From contig CAVNZM010000012.1 of NCBI GenBank assembly GCA_963693365.1, positions 6,696,001 through 6,760,000 on the forward strand: DNA of 64,000 nt. The letters are read 5' to 3'. This stretch comes from Amoebidium appalachense. Its lineage: Eukaryota; Ichthyosporea. Numbering within the stretch: position 1 is the first letter of the stretch; the number at the start of each line of letters is the position of its first letter. A model generated the notes under the pieces. The model did no database searches. It worked only from the letters and a program-made list of their open reading frames with translations, and had not been told where the DNA came from. The position numbers and the translations under genes were made by a program. Below, piece after piece: positions 1 through 17,595 of the stretch.

Positions 1-1745
1 GTTACCCCCATCACAAGTGGATGCATCCTTATTCACCGGAGTGCCACTTAACATTTCACCTCCTGTATTACATCGGTGCTGCTCGGGGTGAGGTTGAGGT
101 ACCTCCGGATATAGGCGGTCACCCTTAGCACCCCCCCCCCCCCCCGGCACACCAATGCCCCGGGGCAATTCCTGATGAGTTAGTGCATGTATGTGGGGGG
201 CCAGGTCTGTGGCCACCCTGCCCCCCACGGTGTTGGTTAACCCGTCAGATCCACGGGTTAGACCAACACCCTCCCCCCCTGCCTGCACATTCTCACACCC
301 GGGGTGACCCTCCTTCCTCTTGGGGGTCGGGGGAGTGGGACCGGTGCTGTCCCGGTCCCCCCCCCCATCGTGTCGGGTGACATTTTGGTGGCTAACGTTA
401 AATAAAGTTGTTCCCCCTCCTCCTGAGTCACCCTTCGAGCCGGCATCCTCCTTTTGGGTAATAAGAGAGACCTCTATACTACCAATCTCATTAGTGAAAC
501 TACCGACGGAAACACCTGACCTAATCACTATAGGCTCGACGCCCGGATTCACTAATTCTATTTCTATTGTCTTATCCGGCCATACCCTACTAAGGGTCCA
601 TTGAGCCACCTCCTGAAATGGGGTTTTCGGAGTAAAAACCCCTAAATCCCCTATCCTAACATGATTGCCGGCCCGGACACGTACCGTTTGGCACTGATAA
701 GGCTCGATTACTACTTCAGCTACCGTTCTAGCACCAGACTGATAACCGTCGAGCCCATCATGGGTTTTAATTTTAACGCCGGACTGCAATTCTAATTTAA
801 AAACATTCGTAAGTTCAAACAAAGCATTCACATGTCTACGGAAAAATGGGGCTCCCAACAAAACACTTTGAGCTAAATCCTTAACCACATAACAAGCAAT
901 ATGCATAGCCTGGCCACCTATCTCACACGGCAACACACAAACACCTTCCACAGACATACTACTATTATTAGCACTACCTAAGGCTGTGCTAGAAGCATCT
1001 AAAATAGGAATTTCCCCCCCGGCCTGATTAAAACGACGAATAAACGAAGCATGCACACAATTAACCTGAGCCCCTCCATCGAGCAAAGCAACAGCCTTCA
1101 ACTTACCATCAGCTAACCATACGTCTATATAATGCCGGCTAAAACCAACTAAATCCTCCTCCAATTCAAGCAACACATCATCACTCACACCCAATCCCTG
1201 CCCACGAAGACTCACACCCTCGATACCGACGTGCAACATACCTACCTGTGGTGCCTGCACGGGTGGGGTGGGGTGGGTATGTGATGTGGGTGGTGGTGGA
1301 GTGTGTGTGTGTGGTGTGTGGGTGGGTGGTGTGTGTGTGTTTGGTGTATGTGTGGGTGTGTGTGTGGGTGTAGGTGTGTCTGCAACCGTCGTATGTTGTT
1401 GTGGTGGTGTGTTTCTACGTGTCTGTGCCTTCCCCCCCCTTCCCCCTTTACTCGTGTGTGTCCCCCCCCTCCCGGAAACAATGGCACAGAAACCCCCTCC
1501 GGTGTGGTTAGAATAAACACCGGGTTGGGACAAGAAACACTGAGACCATCCACTTGTGGCTGGGGAACCTCCCCCAACCACAAAACATTCACACCATTCA
1601 TACCTTTGGTAGAGTCACCCCACAAACATTCATGCCACACCACCTCGACGCTGTCTTGAGGACCCACGACGATGCCCGGCTCCCACACGTATCGGGGCGG
1701 TGAGGGGGCAAAGGGAAGCTTAACCTGGGGTGGGGGAGGGTGAAG
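1..1745 (-). CDS. retropepsin-like aspartic protease region (partial)
   Basis: The frame from about 1430 down to position 1 has no stop and leaves the window. It contains ALLDGGAQVNCVHASF (about 1103-1048), the active-site region of retroelement aspartic proteases, and SVLLGAPFFRRH (about 873-838), the usual second hydrophobic-G motif. The active-site triplet reads D-G-G where D-S-G or D-T-G is normal. Upstream, about 1745-1440, another frame encodes a compact domain (YVWEPGIVVGPQDSVEVVW and on), followed by Pro/His/Thr-rich linker sequence over a CA tract. The two parts join only if a frame change occurs in the C runs at 1431-1440 or 1461-1470. The product would cleave Gag and Gag-Pol. Confidence 0.75.
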
Positions 1746-1823
1746 GTTCTCTGCAACCTGGGGGGGACCGATACTGTCCCCCCCCCCTCCCTCAGTGACC
1801 CCAGCTTCCCCCTCCCCCGGAAC

Positions 1824-2931
1824 TCAATAGCTCTTGTAACTACGGCAATATGCAGCAGAGTGCCCTTGCCGGCCACAAAAGTAACATGCCCCAAAGAAGG
1901 GGCCAGGGGGGACTTCAAAACCTTGGCGCAAAGCATAACCGGGAGCCCGGTCATGCTGGGGGGGCCCACCGTGTGCACCACGGCCCCCCCTTCCCCCCTG
2001 CCCCCCTCGGCCTCTCTCACCACCATTTCCACCCCTCCCTCTACCCTGCCCACCACCACGAGCAAGATAAGGGGCAAACCTCTCGGTGAACTGCTGCTGT
2101 TGTCCTCCACGTCCACCTCGGCCCAGACCGCCGTGTCCACCCCGGTCGCCGCCACGGCCACCCCGGAAGCCGAAGCCCCCTCGGCCAGAAAAGACGGCCT
2201 GGGAGAGCTCGGCAACCTGCTTGACCAACATGGTGAGTGCATCTGGCTGTTCACCCTCTTTTTTCTCTTTTTCCCCCTTCTGTCCACTCTCCTTCTTTTT
2301 CTTGTCTACTTCCATCACCTCCTTTTTATCCCTCTTATTGAACTTCACCTCGTGCATGGCAAGCAAGTGACGTTTAACATGCAACACCACCTCATCTACA
2401 TCATCATGCTCCCCAAACATGCGTGCAGTGTCTGTGTTTACAGAGAGAGCCTTACGAGCAAACTCGAATTTTTCCCTATCACTCACGTCACCAGCTAACT
2501 CACAAAGGTCTTCAAAGACCCGATATTCCCTCTCAAAGAATGCACGAGCTCCTACGGGGGACATATCTAAAGTGGTCAAAGGTATACTTCCATTCTCTGA
2601 GCTGGGCCCGGAAGGTACGGCGCCGGTCGGCCGTCAGGTATCGGCCGACGAGCCGGGCCGTATACTCGAGCTCGTTTTCCGGCCGTGTGAAGGCCTCGAG
2701 CTCCCCGTCCACGTCGTCGGTGCTGTTCTCGTCCTCGTCGTCGGGGATGAACCGTGCGGCCAGACGTTTCTGGCCGAGCGTCCGGGACACCATCTCGTCC
2801 CTCCCCTCGTCGTACTGCTGCTCGTATATACGAGCCGTCACCTGGGGGGCCTGCTCGGCCCGGTACGGGTGCTCCTCCATCAGGGTGCATAGGTCGGCCA
2901 TTGTCTTGTGGTCGATGCACTGCTTGATCAT
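1824..2931 (-). CDS. Gag polyprotein with CCHC zinc knuckle
   Basis: Gag proteins form the retroelement particle and bind its RNA. The frame opens at ATG 2931 (MIKQCIDHKTMADL) and runs through an acidic middle (PDDEDENSTDD). It changes frame at a run of five C/G (2556-2560) and continues as an alpha-helical segment (ARAFFEREYRVFEDLCELAG), then a long RGG/GGRG-rich tract, and ends in one zinc knuckle, CYFCGRQGHSAAYC (C-x2-C-x4-H-x4-C), with TGA at 1826-1824. Knuckle plus position after an LTR make Gag the clear reading. The break is at a homopolymer, so a one-base sequencing error, true decay or programmed frameshifting are all possible. Confidence 0.85.
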
Positions 2932-3805
2932 TAAGCACGAGGCCGCCACAGTGGGGGCCTTCTTTGTGTCTAATACTAGTGTGGGTGTGTTAGTGTCATG
3001 TGCTGAGCTGATTCGTATTAGTTTGCTTCTATGTTTTGTGTTTTGGTGAGTGAATTTCGGGGGTTTTCTTGCGTAGTGATGCCGGGGTCTAAGTGGGGTA
3101 TGAGGAGATTAATCAGTGGTATGGGGAGAACCTGATGCGGCGGCGGCTGATTGTTAAAGGTGCGCGCGTGCATGCACAATGCCTCTGCGTACTCTCCATG
3201 TTAAATGTTGTATTGCTTCTTGCTGTGTGCGTGGCGAGACCCATGTTGCCTGCTCGCGTGTGTGTATGCTTATATGTATTGTGAGTAAACGTGTGTACGT
3301 GTTGTAGTGCTGTAGGGGTGTCTGAGGTCGGGTAGCCAATGGTGTGGAGTCGTGTAGTCTGTGGGGGAGGGAGTGTTGTGATTGGCTGAATGTCACTGTG
3401 GTATTTGTCTGGCCAGTGGGCCGCGTGTCTGTGAAGTGTCTCGCGGGGTCGGGGCTTTTGGAAGTTCTTCTAAGAACACAAAAAACTCGCTTCCCACCCA
3501 ACTCAAAGAAAAGTTTATACGTATACACGGTTTCGAGCCCCTTTAAGCGTGCAGATAGTTAGAGTAGTTTGTATACACTCTGTTTGTAGCACGACAGTTA
3601 GCTAGGAGTGTCCTAAGCCACCTAGGTATTTCCGAGTCGTGTTTGAGTGTAAAACTGAAAGCTGTGGTCTGTCTAACGTCTAGTGTATGAACCTGTGGGA
3701 CCTGTGTGTGCAGGGAGCTATCCTCCGCTGCCAATGCGTAGAACATGTCTACGTTAAACTTAGCCATTGTGTAGTGTGTGCCCGAACTCGTTTGGTTGTG
3801 TTTAT

Positions 3806-3837
<32 letters not shown>

Positions 3838-3926
3838 CTGTGTGTTTGAGGTGTAGCAACAGCCCAGAAGGAACTGTCACCGCGTTACCCTAGCGCGAAA
3901 AACCGCACTAAAAGAAAGGTGTAGCT
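2932..3926 (-). other. untranslated leader of the LTR element
   Basis: About 1 kb lies between the LTR end and the first gag ATG at 2931. It contains a run of about 30 T on the plus strand (3809-3838) and no convincing coding frame. The gag frame is open back to a TAA near 3108 but has no ATG before 2931. Confidence 0.6.
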
Positions 3927-4644
3927 TGTCGTATCCTAATGTATGTGTACTAGAGACGCGGCACTCTACTAAGTGTACACACACGAAAAGGAACGAACGT
4001 GTACAGAAAAACGGTAAAGTTTATTCAGACCAGGCTCCGACGGGCAAACTTAGATCCGTACGGAATGAGTCTAAGTTACGACTGAGGCCATCAAGGCCGT
4101 GCCCTCAAAGATCATCATCACCTGGCCCCCTACGATGCCACATTCCAAACATTCCGATCTACTTTTATCGTGCGCCTGCACGAGCTAAGTCGATCTACTC
4201 AACTAATATATTTATCCATGTCTCACCCCTCACCCTCCCCCTAGTGGCACCGCAGAGTCTAAATCTACATTTCATACTATCCTCCCCCCCCCTCCCTCCC
4301 CCCCTTTCCTCTACATTTAAATATATAAATACGTTTGGCAACATACACTATCTAACCTTGCCAATACTTGCAAAAGGGCTTCTGCCCGAACAATCACATT
4401 CCTAAGTCCTCCTACGATCTATCCTACACACTAATTAGAATTCTATTGGACGGCTGTCCCAGCTGACGTGGTCCAATGCCCTGCGCCGGCAGAGGCAAGA
4501 TGCACGCAGCTGTACAGCTATCTTGAGGCCCCGGACTTGATCTTGATGATCTGTGGACCCGGGCCACCCCCCCCCCCCCCCCCCCCCCCCCCGATCTCGA
4601 TCGTAGACTTAGGCTAATCTGCTGAGACGGATTAGTATATGTCA
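3927..4644 (-). repeat. 5' LTR (718 bp), TG...CA ends
   Basis: The LTR starts TGACATATAC at 4644 and ends GGATACGACA at 3927 on the minus strand. It is nearly identical to the solo LTR at 18271-19000, which fixes both ends. A poly(C) run (about 4569-4592) differs in length between the two and explains most of the size difference. The LTR's downstream part contains AATAAA-like sequence (minus strand, near 4020), a possible polyadenylation signal. No canonical TGG primer-binding site follows the LTR; the next bases are AGCTACACC. Confidence 0.93.
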
Positions 4645-5015
4645 TTGATGACAGCTTATGGCATTTTTAACATTACTAACCAACAATGACAATATGTTCT
4701 CAGTGGACACTGCAATTGTGAATTTGTGTAAAAAGCTTTCAATGACCACATACATGACAAAATGTAGTCCATGTCACCGGTTGGACATGGCCAGCCACAC
4801 ACAAACTACAATAAACATGGCGATATCTACGGAGTGAAACTGGCCAATTTTGCAGCTTAAGTTTTGGATGTTGTCAGAAAAATAATCCGGGCATATACAA
4901 GGAGTCGCTGGTTGATGCAGCTTTGGGCGGACACAGGTACTCCCCCTGGTCAATGCACGCGCGAAAGAGACGGGGAGAGGGAAGAAAGCCCCGGTGAGTC
5001 GGGGAGGAGGAGGGG
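4645..5015 (+). repeat. left long inverted repeat
   Basis: This stretch is the reverse complement of 12003-12366 with only scattered differences, including the shared blocks GACATGGCCAGCCACACAC and GGAGTCGCTGGTTGATGCAG. Its inner end runs into one minisatellite unit. Its outer end stops abruptly at the LTR. Confidence 0.92.
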
Positions 5016-5060
5016 GGGACGGATTCATCTCAACCACTGGGGAGTTTTGGGGGGGGGGGG
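4945..5060 (+). repeat. single minisatellite unit at the inner edge of the left inverted repeat
   Basis: Contains GGTCAATGCACGCGCGAAAG and CCCCGGTGAGTCGGGG, the core of the units in the large arrays, followed by poly(G). Confidence 0.8.
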
Positions 5061-5215
5061 GGGGGGTGCGAGAGCGAAAGAGAGGGTCAAGCCTCTGCTG
5101 GGATGGGGATACACACCAACGGAGGGCTCGGAATCCATCTCAAACAATGACCCACCATTGTTGCTGCCATTGGCTGGGTCACCACTGCTGCTGCCACGGT
5201 GGGTCCCATATTCGG

Positions 5216-7234
<2,019 letters not shown>

Positions 7235-7294
7235 GTGGGGGTTTAAAATCAACGCTTGTCGCTTGTATTGTGAGGAAAAACAAGGAAAAAACAA

Positions 7295-7334
<40 letters not shown>

Positions 7335-7741
7335 CTCAACAGATATTATGGTTTTTGTGCGGCTAGAAAACACAAAAACATCGCACACACAGACTTTGAG
7401 GTGCAAGGAAGGCATATGATGCTATATGGTGCTGTATTGTGCGGAACAACAAAGGGAAAATAAAAAGAGTGGGCTGATGAAGTCATGGGGTTTACGCTGT
7501 TTACTCGAGGCAAAGAGAAACCAGTCTCAGGTATGGGGGGGGGGGTTTGCTCGGAATATCCCCTCAGAGGTATATCGTGATCACGTACATAGATGTCGGG
7601 TGATGACTATATATCAGGGTTTACTTTCTCTACGAGACACCATAAAGACTACAGAAGAAATCAATTAGCTGGGGTTCCCCGCTTTTTTTTTTTTTTTTAA
7701 GGGGCTCCCCTGGGACACTCGGTATCAGCTGGTTGTGTGCC

Positions 7742-7774
<33 letters not shown>

Positions 7775-8700
7775 CGCGTGCGCTATAATTATGTAGTGAT
7801 GTGTTTCTCAAGCCAATCAATACATCTAATAAACAGGTCATAGTTACGCGTGTTTAGTATAAAATCAAGGATGTTGTAATTTACAGGTAGGCTATCTTTC
7901 TGGGTGTCTGTTGTGAATGTGACGTGTGTGTGTTGCGGTATTATGTGGTCTATCAAACTACATTTGGCGATACATGACCGGTTAAACTGGTGTGTGTGTG
8001 TTGTTTGGGCATGCAAATGATGCCACCTTATACTTATTAGATCTCCACTGTATAGCACGTGTACAGTAAAAGCGTGGTAATTGATCAATAATACCATCAG
8101 CTAGAGAAAGACCAGTTCTACAGGAAGGTAATATGTATTTAGGTGTTATACATTTGCGAGTGCCATATTTGGCATTATGGTTGAGGCGGTCAGTATGTAT
8201 AAAACGAGACATATGATAAGGCTTAGTTTTTCAAGGTGTATGCTTTCATCGGGTCTAGTGTCGTGTGGTATCTTTTTCCATTTGTTATATTGCGTGATTA
8301 TCTTGTGATTGTGTACATGTTTAATAAGTAAGTGGCAGTCCAAAGTCACACACACACTATTGCGGGGTCTATTTGTATTTGTGCCCAGGGGAGAAGGGGA
8401 GAGAGAGGGGAGGAAAGAGGGGAGAGGTGAGGAGGGGACAGGTCATCAAAGCATTGGTATAGACATGAGTGTGGAGGTGGAAGTTTGCATAGGAAAACAA
8501 CAAAGGACAAAGGCACGTGGACTAACGATAACAAGCCTGTGTGCTAGGGAAGAGGAGGGGGGAGGCCCTGGGGGGCTTATGAAGTTACGGAAGCATTAGC
8601 GTACACGTGAGTGTGGAGGTGGATCGAAGCACAACAAAACAATGAAAAACAAAGGCACGTGGGCTAACGATAACAAGCCTGTGTGCTAGGGAAGAGGAGT
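7235..8700. other. mostly unassigned; poly(G) tract and possible decayed coding stretch
   Basis: A poly(G) run (about 7301-7334) is followed by ordinary-complexity DNA. On the minus strand two overlapping frames between about 7789 and 8220 look peptide-like (PSCRTGLSLADGIIDQLPRF; VNYNILDFILNTRNYDLFI), but neither has clear splice sites or a recognisable family. A near-duplicate stretch with GGCACGTGGACTAACGATAA occurs at about 8512 and again, varied, at about 8654. Confidence 0.3.
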
Positions 8701-10385
8701 GGGGGGGGAGCTTACAGAAGAGCCCCGCTGAGCCGGGGAGGAGGCGGGAAACGTGCTCCTGGTCAATTCAAGGGAGGGGGGAGGGGGGGGGGAGGGGGGG
8801 AGACCTGTGCCTGGTCAACGCACGTGCGAAGGAGAGGGGGAGAGGGAAGAAAGCCCCGGTGAGCCGGGGTGGAGGGGGGAGACGGGTGCCTGGTCAATGC
8901 ACGCGCGAAAGAGAGGGGGAGACCTGTGCCTGGTCAGTGCACGCGCGAAAGAGTAGGGGAGGGGGAAGAAAGCCCCGGTGAGCCGGGGTGGAGGAGGGAG
9001 ACGTGTGAGTGGTCAACGCACGTGCGAAAGGGAGGCGGAGAGGGAAGAAAGCCCCGGTGAGCCGGGGTGGAGGGGGGAGACGGGTGCCTGGGCAATGCAC
9101 ACACGAAAGAGAGGGGGAGAGGGAAGAAAGCCCCGGTGAGCCAGGGTGGAGGGGGGAGACGGGTGCCTGGGCAATGCACACACGCAAGAGAGGGGGAGAG
9201 GGAAGAAAGCCCCGGTGAGCCGGGGTGGAGGGGGGAGACGGGTGCCTGGGCAATGCACACACGAAAGAGAGGGGGAGAGGGAAGAAAGCCCCGGTGAGCC
9301 GGGGTGGAGGGGGGAGACGGGTGCCTGGGCAATGCACACACGAAAGAGAGGGGGAGAGGGAAGAAAGCCCCGGTGAGCCGGGGTGGAGGGGGGAGACGGG
9401 TGCCTGGGCAATGCACACACGAAAGAGAGGGGGAGAGGGAAGAAAGCCCCGGTGAGCCAGGGTGGAGGGGGAGACGGGTGCCTGGGCAATGCACACACGA
9501 AAGAGAGGGGGAGAGGGAAGAAAGCCCCGGTGAGCCGGGGTGGAGGGGGGAGACGGGTGCCTGGTCAACGCACGTGCGAAAGAGAGGGGGAGAGGGAAGA
9601 AAGCCCCGGTGAGCCGGGGTGGAGGGGGGAGACGGGTGCCTGGGCAATGCACACACGAAAGAGTAGGGGAGGGGGAAGAAAGCCCCGGTGAGCCGGGGTG
9701 GAGGGGGGAGACGTGTGCCTGGTCAACGCACGTGCGAAAGGGAGGGGGAGAGGGAAGAAAGCCCCGGTGAGCCGGGGTGGAGGGGGGGAGAGGGAAGAAA
9801 GCCCTGGTGAGCCGGGGTGGAGGGGGGGAGAGGGAAGAAAGCCCCGGTGAGCCAGGGTGGAGGGGGGGAGAGGGAAGAAAGCCCTGGTGAGCCGGGGTGG
9901 AGGGGGGGAGAGGGAAGAAAGCCCCGGTGAGCCAGGGTGGAGGGGGGAGACGGGTGCCTGGGCAATGCACACACGAAAGAGAGGGGGAGACCTGTGCCTG
10001 GTCGGTGCACGCGCGAAGGAGAGGGGGAGAGGGAAGAAAGCCCCGGTGAGCCGGGGTGGAGGGGGGAGACGGGTGCCTGGGCAATGCACACACGAAAGAG
10101 AGGGGGAGAGGGAAGAAAGCCCCGGTGAGCCGGGGTGGAGGGGGGAGACGGGTGCCTGGGCAATGCACACACGAAAGAGAGGGGGAGAGGGAAGAAAGCC
10201 CCGGTGAGCCGGGGTGGAGGGGGGAGACGGGTGCCTGGTCAATTCAAGGGAGGGGGGCAGGGGGGGGGGGGAGAAAGCCCCGGTGAGCCGGGGAGGAGGG
10301 GAGGAACGTGCTCCTGGTCAATTCAAGGGAGGGGGAGGAGGGCAGAAAGCCCGGTGAGCCGGGGAAGAGGGGGGATAGGGAGGTA
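8700..10385 (+). repeat. minisatellite array, 79 bp unit, about 20 units
   Basis: Repeats with a clear 79 bp period (for example 9067, 9146, 9225, 9304, 9383). Each unit carries a TGCCTGG(T/G)CAATGCAC module, a GAAAGAGAGGGGGAGAGGG module and CCCCGGTGAGCCGGGG. The last is a perfect 6 bp stem with a TGAG loop. Shortened units at about 9779-9935 lack the CAATGCAC half. The repeated long frames on both strands follow from a unit length that shifts frame by one each period and are not genes. Confidence 0.95.
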
Positions 10386-11150
10386 GTGATAGGTGTACAG
10401 TGAGAGGGAGTGAGAAAGAGAGAGTATGGACTGTCATTATACCTTTTTTGTTAGCAAACACAGAGGTTGTAAATGGAACAAGCAGTCAGTAACAGAACTG
10501 CAGACGAACACCATGTATGTCGCTATTCCATTTGCATCGGCAAAAACGAAGTGTGGGGCAGCCAGGAGGAGAACAGAGGCTGAGCACGTGAATTGACTAC
10601 TACTGGATGTATTGTGCTGCAACTATAATAGAATAAAAGCTCTTCTCTCCAAACTACAGTATTGAAGTGAGTGCTGACTACTCGTTCAAAAGCTGAAACG
10701 CGGTTACGAAACCCTGTTAAAATTATCCACTTGCGCAAGTTTTGTGCAAAATCAACTTTTTGATTTCATTTTTCCTTTGGATCTACAAAGGAATGTCAAA
10801 TAGCAAATAAAGCTACTAGAACGCTCCACAAATAGCCTTTTTTGGGGTGAAGACAGATCACTCAACCAATGAAAATCGTCGATTCGGGTTTGTAGGTAAT
10901 CTCAGTCTCAGTCAGGGCTCTTGAAGTGGCAAAAGACACACGTAGGCTTTGTTGGTGTTTGGGACTTTACACGTACAGGTGTCAGTAGCACACGCATATA
11001 CAAGGTTTCTATATACATAGACTGCTCAATGCACTTACACACACAAAGATAATACGTACACACAACAGAGCGCATTGATGCACCAATAAGCATGCACCCA
11101 CTCCCTCTCTTTTTTCTGCATCTTTTTCTGCTTTAAGCTACGCCTATTAG
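10386..11150. other. no gene seen between the two opposed minisatellite arrays
   Basis: Ordinary-complexity AT-balanced DNA separates the plus-oriented and minus-oriented arrays. I find no frame with supporting splice sites and no recognisable repeat here. Confidence 0.5.
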
Positions 11151-11154
11151 CCGG

Positions 11155-12075
11155 TGTCCATCTCCCCCTCTCTTTCGCACGTGCATTGACCAGGCACACG
11201 TCTCCCCCCTCCCCCCTCCCCCCTCTCTTGAATTGACCAGGCACACGTCTCCCCCCTCCCCCCGGCTCACCAGGGCTCTTTTCCCTCTCCCCCTCTCTTT
11301 CGCACGTGCATTGACCAGGCACACGTCTCCCCCCTCCCCCCTGCCCCCCTCTCTTGAATTGACCAGGCACACGTCTCCCCCCCTCCTCCCCAGCTCACCG
11401 GGGCTCTTTTCCCTCTCCCCCTCTCTTTCGCACGTCCATTGACCAGGCACACGTCTCCCCCCTCCCCCCTGCCCCCCTCCCTTGAATTGACCAGGCACAC
11501 GTTTCCCCCCTCCTCCCCGGCTCACCGGGGCTCTTTTCCCTCTCCCCCTCTCTTTCGCACGTCCATTGACCAGGCACACGTCTCCCCCCTCCCCCCTGCC
11601 CCCCTCCCTTGAATCGACCAGGCACACGTTTCCCCCCTCCTCCCCGGCTCACCGGGGCTCTTTTCCCTCTCCCCCTCTCTTTCGCACGTGCATTGACCAG
11701 GCACACGTCTCCCCCCTCCCCCCTGCCCCCCTCCCTTGAATCGACCAGGCACACGTTTCCCCCCCTCCTCCCTGGCTCACCGGGGCTCTTTTCCCTCTCC
11801 CCCTCTCTTTCGCACGTGCATTGACCAGGCACACGTCTCCCCCCTCCCCCCCTCCCCCCTCTCTCGGATCTGACCAGGCACACGTCTCCCCCCTCCTCCC
11901 TGGCTCACCGGGGCTCTTTTCCCTCTCTTTCGCACATGCATTGACCAGGCACACGTCTCCCCCCTCCCCCCTCCCTTGAATCGACCAGGCACACGTCTCC
12001 CCCCTCCTCCCCGACTCACCGGGGCTTTCTTCCCTCTCCCCGTCTCTTTCGCGCGTGCATTGACCAGGGGGAGTA
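11155..12075 (-). repeat. minisatellite array in opposite orientation
   Basis: The reverse complement of the 8700-10385 repeat, organised as a longer composite unit of about 120-125 bp that alternates the CGCACGTGCATTGACCAGG half with an AATTGACCAGGCACACGT half. It abuts the inner end of the right inverted repeat, mirroring the left side of the block. Confidence 0.93.
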
Positions 12076-12366
12076 CCTGTGTCCGCCCAAAGCTGCATCA
12101 ACCAGCGACTCCTTGTATATGCCCGGATTATTTTTCTGACAACATCCAAAACTTAAGCTGCAAAATTGGCCAGTTTCACTCCGTAGATATCGCCATGTTT
12201 ATTGTAGTTTGTGTGTGGCTGGCCATGTCCAACCGGTGACATGGACTACATTTTGTCATGTATGTGGTCATTGAAAGCTTTTTACACAAATTCACAATTG
12301 CAGTGTCCACTGAGAACATATTGTCATTGTTGGTTAGTAATGTTAAAAATGCCATAAGCTGTCATC
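12003..12366 (-). repeat. right long inverted repeat, uninterrupted
   Basis: Reverse complement of 4645-5015. It continues past the point where the left copy is cut by the LTR element and so shows the pre-insertion site (TTGAT on the minus strand). Confidence 0.92.
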
Positions 12367-16346
<3,980 letters not shown>

Positions 16347-16473
16347 CTGCACGTTTGCGTACACATACGGCGGAAGAGACTTGGCAGGTGTGTTGGCTAC
16401 GATAGAGACTTGCTCCCTCAGAAGTGTCTCCGTTTCTTTAGTTAGCTTTAGATCCTCTGTACGTGTGTTCCAT

Positions 16474-16506
<33 letters not shown>

Positions 16507-17006
16507 GAGTGGGGGGAGGGAGGGGAGGAGGAAGAAGGGGGTTAGGATGTGTTCAGGAGTACGAAACACATATTCCTTTAGGTATATGAAGCAGTGATAA
16601 TGTGTGTGTGTGTGTGCAAAGGCTACCTGTGCGTACGTAAGTACACGTTTAAATATGCAAGCACTGTATGTGTGTGTGCTAGTTGTCCTCACGTTGTTCA
16701 TCGTTATTTCCTGCATTGATTTACGGTTACACATTTTGTTTTTTGGTTGCCTTTTGTTTGCTTATTTTGCCGCTTTCCCAATTCCGTTTCAGAGTCCCAA
16801 CCCCTCCAGCAACCCTTCAAGAACAACTATACATCGTGTGACCGCAGCCTGTTCAGATGATAAATCCCCCCCCCCCCCAAAAAAAAAAGCAAAAACAAAA
16901 GAAAAACAAAAAAAACAAACAAAAAAACAACAACAAAAAAAAAAACTTCCCATCTCAACCCCCGCCTCTTTTGAAAGCCTCCCCCCCCCCCCCCTCCCCC
17001 CCCCCC

Positions 17007-17037
<31 letters not shown>

Positions 17038-17413
17038 ACAAACACACACTTACACACACAGAACGAAAATTTGAAAAGATGAAAAGACAAGGGAAAAAAC
17101 AAGAAGGAGGAAAATAAGAAAGAAAAAATTACAGAAAAGCAAAAAAGAAAATACAACGCAAACCCATAACCCATCATTCACTTCCAGCCCCCCCCCCCCC
17201 CCCCCCCCCCCCCTCCCCCCCCCCCCCCCCGGAGCGGCCTCCCTGCCTGGCCCCCCGCCCTTTCAAAGTTCTTTCTGAGGTGCTCTCCACCAATATACCC
17301 GCCACTAAAAATGAAGTGTTTGCCACGTTGACATACAGAAAATAATAGCCCCATGTAGAATCAGAATGATGCCCAACATAGGAGGCCACACGGTCTCCCG
17401 TCAAACCACCAAA
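16347..17413 (-). CDS. two candidate exons of an unrecognised minus-strand gene
   Basis: Exon 17413-17299 reads FGGLTGDRVASYVGHHSDST and TWGYYFLYVNVANTSFLVA, with a possible donor GTATAT. Exon 16456-16347 reads DLKLTKETETLLREQVSIVA and PAKSLPPYVYANVQ, with acceptor TACAG and donor GTGATG. The phases agree (1 nt + 2 nt). Between them lie poly(C)/poly(A) tracts. Amino-acid composition is normal and unlike the repeat-derived frames around it. I do not recognise the family, and the ends of the gene are not found. Confidence 0.4.
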
Positions 17414-17595
17414 CTTTCACGCTAGCGGCTTTCTCCTCCTCCTCCCTTCCCCCTCCCCCCCCCCCCCCCCCCCCCCCCCCCCTTCCCCCCCTCCTGTCCG
17501 GGGGTTCTCCTTCACTTCTATATTACTCAAACAACCACTCTACCACCACTACCCTTGGGATGTGTGCACAACGTGGCGCAATGATGGTCATGCTA

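Larger units (their letters stand above)
1..4644 (-). mobile_element. LTR retrotransposon, 5' half, runs off the window
   Basis: Read on the minus strand the order is LTR (4644-3927), a long leader, gag with a zinc knuckle, then a protease frame still open at position 1. This is the order of an LTR retrotransposon. Reverse transcriptase, integrase and the 3' LTR would lie beyond the left edge. The bases just outside the LTR (4645-4649, TTGAT) are one half of the expected 5 bp target duplication. The undisturbed right inverted repeat (about 12351-12366) carries the same TTGAT without an LTR, so the element inserted into the left inverted repeat. Ty3/gypsy against copia cannot be decided without the polymerase. 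Frame changes at C/G runs suggest slight decay or sequencing errors. Confidence 0.88.

Noticed and set aside
1598-2498. Plus-strand frames opposite gag (for example 1740-2498)
   Set aside because: They are the antisense of the glycine/arginine-rich Gag tail and have no independent support.
8753-10386. Long overlapping frames on both strands rich in GKKAPVSRGGGG or HPGSPGLSSL repeats
   Set aside because: They are translations of the 79 bp minisatellite, present in several frames at once, with no start, splice or family support.
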